A DNA stretch of 64,000 nucleotides from Cristatella mucedo (Eukaryota; Bryozoa; Phylactolaemata; Cristatellidae), in contig WPIO01000166.1 of assembly GCA_009760855.2 (NCBI GenBank), positions 265,001 through 329,000 of the forward strand. The letters are read 5' to 3'. How positions within the stretch are numbered: the stretch's first letter is position 1; every line of letters starts with the position of its first letter. The notes beneath the pieces are model-generated. The model searched no databases, was not told where the DNA came from, and worked only from the letters and a program-made list of their open reading frames with translations. The position numbers were made by a program, and so were the translations under genes. Shown here piece after piece: positions 40,266 through 64,000 of this stretch.

Positions 40266-41489
40266 GGCGCGCTCCCTCTCTTGCGACGGGGTAGGTGCCT
40301 TTCGACGTGCGACAGAGGCTTTTATTATGTGGTCATATTTACAGTGCAAAACTCAACAACAACAATTAGCGAGCAGCCATTAGCTCCGGCTGCTCGTCGA
40401 GCGACAGCGCGGCGGACGCTGCCCGCTTCCGCGCCGCCGCCGCTCCCCGGCGCCGTCGGCGCGCCGTGGTTAAATGTCTCCGCGGCGCGGCGCGGCGCGG
40501 CGCTGACGGCACCGAGCCGCGGCCCGCGCGGCGCGGCGCTGACGGCACGAACCACGATGGACGACGGACGAGCGCCCGCGCAGCCTCGGCGGCGGCGTCC
40601 GCCCTTTGGTCGCGGCATCGAGCGCCCGAATGAAGGCGTTGGCAGCTCAAAGCACCGCTCGTGCGCAGAGCGGACAGAGCAGCCAGAGCCAGACAGGCCG
40701 CTCGGCGAGAGGCGCTGGGCGTTCCTCGAGCGGCGGCGGCGGCGGCGGCGACGGCGGCCTCCGGTCGATTCGAACGGCGCGCCGGTGCGTCTCGCCGCCG
40801 GCCTCATTTCCGCTTCAGGCCGTCCACGAATTCGGCCAAACTCGCAGGCGAGGCCGGCGGAGCCGCTTCGGGCAGGCGTCTAGCGGCGACAGCGGTGGCG
40901 GCGGCGGCGGCGGCGCCTTTCAGACGCGTCGCCGAAGGCTGAGCGAGCGGACAGCGTGCGGGGATTCGCGTCCGGAGCGGCGCGCCCGGCGAGCGCTTCG
41001 CCGAAGCGCTTCCCCGAGCGCTCCGCTCGCGGCGGCGCGTGCTGTCCGTCGCTCTCTCGCTCAGATCTCGTTGGCTTCCTGCGCCCGCCCTGCGAACGAA
41101 GGAAACGTCCGGAAGTCACGTGGCTGCGCGCTGCTACGCCGCAGTCGCACAAAGCGCGGCAGCGGCGCTGAAGTGCCGAAGTGCTTCGATTAAGAAGGAG
41201 ACGGAGAAGAAGATAAGACGTAAGATGAGATGCGCACATATCTTATCTTGTATCCTGAAATATGAGATATATATACGTATCGTATGTCGTATGTCTCTTA
41301 TTATATCGTGTTGGATACACGATACCGCGAAGCTACGGAGCGCGGCTACTCGCGACAGGAAAGGGACTGAGACTGAGATCGCGAGACTCGAGCCTCTTTT
41401 TGAGTCAACAAGCATTGATCGCCGCGCCGGATGTCATCCCGAGGCAATGTCCAGCGGCAACGTTCCAGCGTTCCGACCGACGTACGCAC
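40266..41489. other. CpG-rich sequence downstream of the last Ig exon found
   Basis: Arg/Ala-rich frames on all strands are composition artefacts. The 3' exon(s) of the Ig gene may lie here or further left, but I could not identify one with a phase-1 acceptor and protein-like content. Confidence 0.4.
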
Positions 41490-41628
41490 CTCGCAGGTCG
41501 AACGTATGCTCCCGATATCCGACGTCGTTCTCGATGGCGCACGTGTATCGACCGACCTCGCTGGGCGCCAACGACGCGACGGACAGCTTCGACACAATGG
41601 CGTTCGGCTTGTACGTGGAATCCTGCGA
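41490..41628 (-). CDS. Ig gene, exon 7 (Ig3, second half)
   Basis: Acceptor tcggcttcag, phase 0 in, phase 1 out, donor gtgcgt. Contains SKLSVASLAPSEVGRYTCAI and ENDVGYREHTFDLR, the E to G strands. At least one more exon is needed. Confidence 0.92.
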
Positions 41629-41744
41629 CTGAAGCCGACAGGGCACGACGCTCACACACACCGCGAGATCACCGCCGCCTTCGCGCCGCCGCGGCCCCGT
41701 CCGCCAAGGCGCGGTCGGCATGCGCCGTCGGGTTCGCGCAACGA

Positions 41745-41832
<88 letters not shown>

Positions 41833-44800
41833 TGCCTCCGCTTCCGCCGCCGACCCCTTACGGAGATCACGTGGTAGGCGCCGCTCTCGGGTAGCAGCTG
41901 ACCGTTCCTCAACCAGCGAACGGTCGGCTTGGGAATGCCGCCGCTGTCGCATCTCAGCTCGACCGCCTCGCCGTACGGAACCGCTCGCGCAGCCTGCCAC
42001 AGAAGAGCGTCCGCTCTCAGGCCTGACTGGTAGGCGACGACCTCCCAGGGCCGCTCTGCAAAAAGCGGAAAAGCGGAAACCGTTGCCGTCGCCGCCGTCG
42101 TCGGTGATCGACCGCCGCAGATCGAGCAGGTACGCTGGACTCGACGACGTGCAATCTAGATTGCACGTCGTCGAGTCCCGCGTCGGCATCCGCCGTGCGC
42201 GCGCGCTCTCGCCGCATCCGTCCCAGTCCGCTTATTTTTCGATTCGGCGGTACTCGCTCGTCTCTCGACGTCATTTCGTCGGAAGACGCTGCGTGCCTCC
42301 TTCGTTTCGACCTACCTTTTAGAGCCACGCTAAAGTGCTTCCGGATGGGCGCGCCCTCTTTGTTTTCCACGTGACACGTGTACACGCCCTCCATGTCTTT
42401 GCTCACGCTTGTCAGAGACAGGGTCTCGCCCTACAGCGCGCAGCTCAGCGGCTACAGCTGCAGCGAAGCTGTCAAAGCGAAGCTGCGGCTACAGCTGCAG
42501 CGTCGCGGAGACGGTCGCGCTGTCAAGCGGCGGTCAAACAGCGGGCGACGAAAGCAAGGTGAGATTTCGCGCTCGCCCGGCGACGAGTCCGACGCGCTGA
42601 CCGACGGGTTCGATGGAGTGGATGATGGAGCCGACGCACGGCGGGTCACGTGGCCTGCGCACGGCGCTTCACGCTGCTGTGGCTGTAGCGATCGCTCTGG
42701 GCCGGGCGTCAGGGGGCGACGGTAAAGAAAAGCAGCTAGCGACGTATCCGAGGAGGCAACTTTCGCCTCTGCTTCGCAGAGTCTCGCGTTCACCGCTCGA
42801 GCCGCACAGCGTTCACACTTTTCTGCATTCGTGGCTTCTTGGCAGCTTTACATCGCCGCCGCGCGAGCCGCGCGCACTCGGCTCACGAACATTTCCGACG
42901 GGTCGCGCGTCCCAGCTCGCCAGGTCGCGCTATCCGGCTCGCCAGGTCACGTGTTCCTGCTCGCCAGGTCACGTGTTCCTGCTCGCCAATCGGCGTCGCG
43001 ATTCGGCCTTTCAGACTCGCAGTTCGCTCGCGTCTTCTGACGTCGTTCTTCTTCGGAGAGGAGCGGAGGCGGGAAGCCGGGGAGGCAACAGGGGGAATGT
43101 AGGAGGAGGAGGAGGGCGGACGGAGGAGAGCGGACGGAGGAGAGCGGACGGAGGAGGGAGCGGACGGAGGAGGGAGCGGACGGAGGAGGGAGCGGACGGA
43201 GGAGGGAGCGGACGGAGGAGGGAGCGGTCGTTGGCCCACACCGTTGGCTGACGGTCGGCCGGGACGGTAAAAAAAAACAGAAAATCCGCGCCGTTCGCTG
43301 CGGACACTCACGTAAGCGCGGTCTTCGGCTCCGACGACGTTCATCGCGCGTCCGTCGGCCGACTTCGCCGACCACCAGACGGAGAGCGGAAGACCCGACT
43401 TGGACTTGCAGAACAGCGCAAGATCGTCGCCCGCTTTGATGAAGTTGCTCGGCTCGCCGGACGCGATCTGGCTCTCGAGAGATTCTGCGCGATTGTGCGG
43501 CCCGAGGCGCGCGGTCAAGGTCGCTCTTTCCCTCATTTCTCCCGCTGCTGCGCCGAGGCGTTCGCCGCAACCAGCGGCGGCGTTACCTTTGACCTCCAGC
43601 TTGACGAAGGCCGTCTTGTATCCGGTCACGGTGGGCAGGCTGCACTTGTACTCGGCCGCGTCCTCCTCGACCGTCGAGCGGATGACGAGCACGGAGAAGA
43701 ACGAGTCGGCGAAAGCGACCACCTTGAGTCGCTCGTCGGGGAAGCGCACCTGCGCGCCGGACGCCAAGACGACGGCCCGGTCCGCGGATCGGCTCGGCAA
43801 TTTCGTCCACCAGATCTGACACGATTCGCGACGAGCTGCGATGTGACTGCCGTCGCCGCGGCGACTAGGGGGCGAGCGGCTGGCGCGAGCTACCTCCGGA
43901 GCGGCTGCTAAGCAACAGAGACGCGGAGCGAGGCGCAGAGAAAGAGGCGCGGCGGAGAGGGGCGTGAGCAGAGTGTGAGCGTTCGTGTGAGTGCAGCGCT
44001 TGCGTGCATCCGGTAGAGTTACCTCGCAGTTACCTTGCGCTTCCGGTTTACGAGTCACGTGTTACGAGTTACGAGCATCGTCACGCCGGCTGGAGCGCTC
44101 GAGGAGGAGGAGGAGGAAGGAGGAGGCGAGGAAGAAGAGGGCGAGGGGCGCTCCAGCTACCTGCGCTGGCTGGTTTGCGGCCGGCCTCTCCCGATCGTCG
44201 AACGAGCAATGCAAAATCGCTGTGCCGCCGACGCGCACGCTCTCGACTTGCACACCGGAAGCAGCGCCGGCGGACAGCTTGGATTCCATGTTGATCTTGG
44301 ACGACGTCGCCGAGGCCAAGGCTGCAACGCGAAGAACCGTCAGTCGTGCACAACAGCAGCCGCCGCCGACCGCGCACTAGACCGCAGCATCAGCGACGCT
44401 GTCGACGCAGCCGACGTCGCAGCCGACGTGACGCACCGTCGGACGGATGGGTGCGACGCCCGGCGGCGGCGGCACCAGCGGCGTGTCATTTTTCTGGCCC
44501 GCAAAATTCAAAATTTCTTGAGCTCTCTCGGATTGACGCAGCGATCACTTTCCACGAGCGGGATTGATTGTCCCCCCCCCCGTGCGGTTGGTGCGTGCGG
44601 TTTTCCGCGACGTCGCGGCAGTAGACCGCTTCGGTGTGCGAAAGTGACCTTCGGGCGACGACCATCTACGGACGGGCGCGCGGGTAACCGTTTAAATTGA
44701 CGCTCGGCGCAGTCGGCTGTAGTCGGACACTCGGACGCCACGGAGGCGCGGCGCTTAGCAGCCGCCACCCGCCGCGCTTCGCGAGCGCTGCGGGTGCGCC

Positions 44801-45750
44801 CTCGCTATCGCCGCCGCCGCCGCCGCCGCCGCCGCCCTCGAGTCGCCATTGAGCCGCCCTCGAGTCGCCATTGAGCTGCCCTCGCCCCCAATTACTACCG
44901 TTTACTGCATCGCCACATCGCCGTCGCTCGCTAATAACCGCCGGTGCCGCGTTCCGGCTGCGCCCCGGTAATGCAGTTCAGAGCGAACGGCCGCTCGTCT
45001 GGTCGTGGCTCGAACGGTCGTCGCTCCACTGCCTGACCTCTCAACTAACCTCTCCCAACTAACGCCTAACTAACGTACGCTCGAGCGGACTGCCTCCACT
45101 GCGCTCCACTGCCTCGTCGAGGCTGCGAGCGTTTCTCTGGACCCTTCGTCGCACACTCTCGGCTCGGCCTTGCGCGACAGTCTCCTACCTGGCTGCCTGC
45201 TGTTGGCCGCACTCTCTCCGACGACGCCGCCGCTGACGACGAACGAGCCGCCTTCCACGCCTCGCAGAGCGTCGTTTCGACCAGCCATCGACGGCTTGCT
45301 GGCCGAAGTCGCCCGCGCCCCGGCGACTTGCCTGGCGGCCGCGCCCTCGCCGCCGTCCGAGCGCGAACCCGACGCGATGGCAGCGGCGGCGACGGCGGCG
45401 TGCTCTCGACGGCTCGGAGCCGCCATCGGCGTCGGCGGCAGCGGCGACAGAGCGACGGAGGCGACGACGGCCGCTCGAGCGCTCGGCTCGACGGCTGCTG
45501 CAGCGGCGGCCTTGGACGGCAGCGACGGAGCGACGGCCCCGAATGCAACGGCGGCGGCGGCGGCTTGCGGCTGCGGCCTCCTCCGTCCGAAGTGGTTGAA
45601 CGGTCGGCCTTGGCCGAAGCGCGCCTTGGCGAGCGCCGAGCCGTACGTGGGATCCGACGACGGACGCTGCTGCTGCTGCTGCTCGGACGCGGCTAGCAGG
45701 CTCGCAGCGAGCACAGCCCACAGCAGAATCGTGCTCGTCGAAGCCGCCAT
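41490..45750 (-). CDS. Three-Ig-domain cell-adhesion-type protein (lachesin/IgLON-like), 3' incomplete
   Basis: Probable secreted or surface adhesion protein. Join on the minus strand 45750-45189, 44321-44161, 43815-43587, 43484-43312, 42430-42316, 42055-41862 and 41628-41490; 524 codons plus one base, open at the 3' end. Residues 1-22 are a signal peptide (MAASTSTILLWAVLAASLLA). A low-complexity Ala/Ser/Arg region of about 165 residues follows. Ig1 has Cys226, Trp243/244 and Cys299 in DAAEYKC. Ig2 has Cys343, Trp354 and Cys394 in GVYTC. Ig3 has Cys449, Trp461 and Cys508 in GRYTC. Intron phases run 1-0-1-0-1-0-1, so each Ig domain is split by a phase-0 intron and bounded by phase-1 introns. 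Three Ig domains after a signal peptide fit lachesin/IgLON-type GPI proteins, but the C-terminal anchor is not seen, and the long Ala-rich N-terminal region is unusual for that family. Confidence 0.88.
41745..41836. repeat. (CCG)n triplet repeat
   Basis: About 30 uninterrupted CCG/GCC triplets inside the intron between exons 6 and 7 of the Ig gene. Non-coding in the gene model. Confidence 0.97.
41862..42055 (-). CDS. Ig gene, exon 6 (Ig3, first half)
   Basis: Acceptor cttttgcag, phase 1 in, phase 0 out, donor gtaagg. Contains GEAVELRCDSGGIPKPTVRW, the B and C strands of an I-set domain. A (CCG)n run begins about 30 bp beyond the donor. Confidence 0.92.
42137..42178. repeat. 42-bp perfect palindrome
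   Basis: Half-site ggactcgacgacgtgcaatc plus t, followed immediately by its exact reverse complement, meeting at tctaga with no spacer. It lies in the intron between exons 5 and 6 of the Ig gene, 82 bp upstream of the exon 6 acceptor on the minus strand. Confidence 0.97.
42316..42430 (-). CDS. Ig gene, exon 5 (Ig2, second half)
   Basis: Acceptor gcgctgtag, phase 0 in, phase 1 out, donor gtaggt. Contains TLSLTSVSKDMEGVYTCHV, the E-F strands with DxxGxYxC, and the G strand. Confidence 0.92.
43116..43228. repeat. 16-bp tandem repeat (gcggacggaggaggga)
   Basis: About seven copies, 14 bp long at the left end and 16 bp further right, within the intron between exons 4 and 5 of the Ig gene. Confidence 0.92.
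43312..43484 (-). CDS. Ig gene, exon 4 (Ig2, first half)
   Basis: Acceptor atcgcgcag, phase 1 in, phase 0 out, donor gtgagt. Contains GDDLALFCKS (B strand) and LSVWWSAK (C strand). Confidence 0.9.
43587..43815 (-). CDS. Ig gene, exon 3 (Ig1, second half)
   Basis: Phase 0 in, phase 1 out (donor gtaacg). Starts IWWTK (C strand) and ends with the F-G region EEDAAEYKCSLPTVTG and KLEVK. Confidence 0.92.
44161..44321 (-). CDS. Ig gene, exon 2 (Ig1, first half)
   Basis: Acceptor gcgttgcag, phase 1 in, phase 0 out, donor gtagct. Contains VQVESVRVGGTAILHCSF, the A' to B strands with the first conserved Cys. Confidence 0.85.
45189..45750 (-). CDS. Ig gene, exon 1 (signal peptide and Ala-rich region)
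   Basis: ATG at 45750-45748 in a strong context (gagATGGCGG). Encodes the signal peptide, a QQQQQ stretch, and an Ala-rich segment. Ends SRQP plus one base before a gtagga donor (phase 1). The region after the signal peptide is compositionally biased, so the exact donor is the least secure boundary of the gene. Confidence 0.75.
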
Positions 45751-45821
45751 CTCAACTCTCCTCTCCTCTCGAGTATGCGACGGAGCGAGATGAATGCCTT
45801 TACGACGCCAACGGGCGACGA

Positions 45822-45829
45822 CTATATAG
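45822..45829 (-). promoter_or_regulatory. TATA box of the Ig gene
   Basis: Minus-strand ctatatag lies 72 bp upstream of the ATG at 45750. A start site about 30 bp downstream would leave a 5' UTR of roughly 45 nt. It is the only clear TATA-type promoter I can link to a gene in the window. Confidence 0.6.
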
Positions 45830-47154
45830 CGAGCCTAATGAAATAAACGTGCCGCGGCGAAACGGAAGTTTTAACTCAATAACCGCGCCGGCCACGGGCG
45901 TACGAGCGGCTGCGGCGGCGCCGCCGCCGCCGCTCAAGCGACCGAAAGAAAGAGAGCGAGCGTGCGCGAGCCGCCCGAATTTCCGCAGGCAGCAATTGGA
46001 CGATTGACCCGCTAAAGGAGAATAATTCGAGCTAAAGCCTCCTCATCGTCCGCGGCCACCGGCTGAGCGAGCGCGCGAGCGCTGCGGCGGCGGCGGCGGC
46101 ACCGCATGCGCGCTCCGCGTGGCTCCGCGTAGCGGCGACGCCGGCGGGCGTGAATGAACGACAACTCGATCCGCGCTTGCGAGGTTCGCCCGCTGAGAGC
46201 GGCGTCGGCGGCGACTGCGGCTGCGAGGCCGCTTTTGGCTTTTGATGCTGCTAAATCCGAGCGGCAGCCACAGCCGCTGAGCGGCTGCCGCGTCGTCAAT
46301 TGCCTAATAGATGACGCCGGCGGCGGCGGCGGCGGCCTACTTACGTTCGCGGAGCTCCGGATGGGCGCACGCGCGCGGACTGCGGAAAAGCGGCGCGCGG
46401 CGCCCATCTTATACGTCGGCTCGCGGAATGCGGCCCCTTTGTTGCGTTGTTTGCACGGCCCGCCGCTGCGGAGCGGCGGGCGACAGGCGACTCATTCCGC
46501 GGCTGCCAAACGACGCCGAATCTCTTTTCTCGTCGGGCGGAGGCGCGCGCGGCGCTGGCGATATGCCGTCTGCCCATTTAGCGTCGGATCGCGCGGCAGG
46601 CGACGACGGCGGCGGCAGCGGCGCCGGGGTTGGCCGGGCGTCCAATTCTAGGCGCCCCGTCGGCTGCGGCGGCGGCGGCGCGCGACACCGCACGTCAGCA
46701 GCGCAGCCGACAATCTAACGCCGTCGTCTTATCTTTTGTGCGCGCTTTAGCTCGCGTGTGCGGCGCGGCGAGGCGCTGCGCGGCGCGGAGGCGGATGCGC
46801 CTGTTTCTCGCCAGGTGGTCGCCATAGGCGGTCGCCGTGCCTGACGGGGTCGCCGCTACCTGACGGACGCGCGAGTCGCGAGTTCGACACAGGCGGCGCA
46901 GGCTCTAGCTGCAGGTGGATCGCTGACGAGATTGCTTTATTTAGACAAAAACTGAATGCGAGTTTGCCACGTCTTTCGCCGGCCGCGAAATAAGACCGGA
47001 GACGGACAGAGCGACGGTGCTTCTCCGGAAGCATCGAGGAGCAGACGGCGAGATCGACGGCCGGAATCGCTGAGACCGGAGCGGTCGTCAGTCTCCGTCA
47101 CGTGACGTCACGTGCGAGTCGTCAGTCTCGCAACCACAACCACCGCACCCCTCC

Positions 47155-47188
<34 letters not shown>

Positions 47189-47589
47189 CTCTCTCCGTCT
47201 CTCTCCGTCTCTCTCTCTCTCTGTCTCTCGGCTTCCGTCCGCGCCGACGCCGTCCGTGCTCGCGAGCCAGCGGCGGCCGCTTCTGCCGCGGCGCTTTCGG
47301 AAGCCTCCGTCGCCGCCTGAAGCCGCGATGACGCGTCGTCGCCAAGGTCGTCAAGTCTTCTGCAAAGGCGGAGGCGGCGGAGAGCGCGTGACGCGCGTGC
47401 TCTCTCTCTCTCTCTGTCTCTCTCGCGTCCGCCGACGTCCGGCATGCTTGGTGGCATCCGCCAGAGGGCCTCGCGGCGCAGCCAGCAAGCCAGTCAGCTA
47501 GCGACCTCCGAAGCTCGAGCGGCCGCTCGAGCTTCCGAGCTTCCGGCGCGGGCCTCCCGCCGCCGCCGCGCGCGCGCATGCGCGCTCAC
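45830..47589. other. Region between the Ig promoter and the last LRR exon found
   Basis: CpG-rich, with a (TC)n tract at 47158-47225. The last exon(s) and polyA site of the LRR gene should lie here, but I could not identify them with confidence. Confidence 0.4.

Positions 47590-64000
<16,411 letters not shown>

Overview
This is a window of a GC-rich, CpG-rich metazoan nuclear genome. Genes are split into short exons joined by GT-AG introns. The rest is packed with simple repeats, LINE fragments of L2/CR1 type and tRNA-derived SINEs. The gene content (a three-Ig adhesion protein, a leucine-rich-repeat protein and a death-fold/coiled-coil protein), together with L2-like tails ending in (ATT)n, suggests an aquatic invertebrate. 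I cannot assign a phylum from the sequence alone.

Three protein-coding genes can be supported, because reading frame and intron phase agree across every junction I propose. (1) On the + strand, a probable CARD-like plus coiled-coil protein with exons at 9599-9733, 21452-21571 and 23640-25280; about 631 residues, complete from ATG to stop. Intron 1 (11.7 kb) holds hairpins, SINEs, an L2 tail and long CT/GA tracts. Intron 2 ends in about 700 bp of (CA)n that stops roughly 40 bp before the splice acceptor. (2) On the - strand, a secreted or surface three-Ig protein of lachesin/IgLON type. Seven exons run from 45750 down to 41490, with a TATA box upstream, and the 3' end was not found. (3) On the - strand, a ribonuclease-inhibitor-type LRR protein with Lys-rich linkers. 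Seven exons run from the right edge of the window (64000) down to 47590, and both ends are missing.

Layout: 0.2-5 kb, LINE and SINE debris including a twin-primed L2 copy; 5-10 kb, polypurine, CpG-rich and CT-repeat blocks ending in the start of gene 1; 10-23.6 kb, its introns; 23.6-25.3 kb, its main exon; 26-40 kb, a LINE/SINE graveyard with no recognised host gene; 41.5-45.8 kb, the Ig gene; 47.6-64 kb, the LRR gene with large introns.

The dominant mobile system is an L2-like LINE whose 3' end folds into a short stem-loop. The same stem-loop forms the tail of a tRNA-derived SINE, implying that the SINE borrows the LINE reverse transcriptase. A second tRNA-like SINE family is also present. 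Perfect or nearly perfect palindromes and hairpins are unusually frequent. A 19-bp array of nuclear-receptor-like half-sites and a 32-bp tandem array are the most striking non-coding structures outside the transposons.
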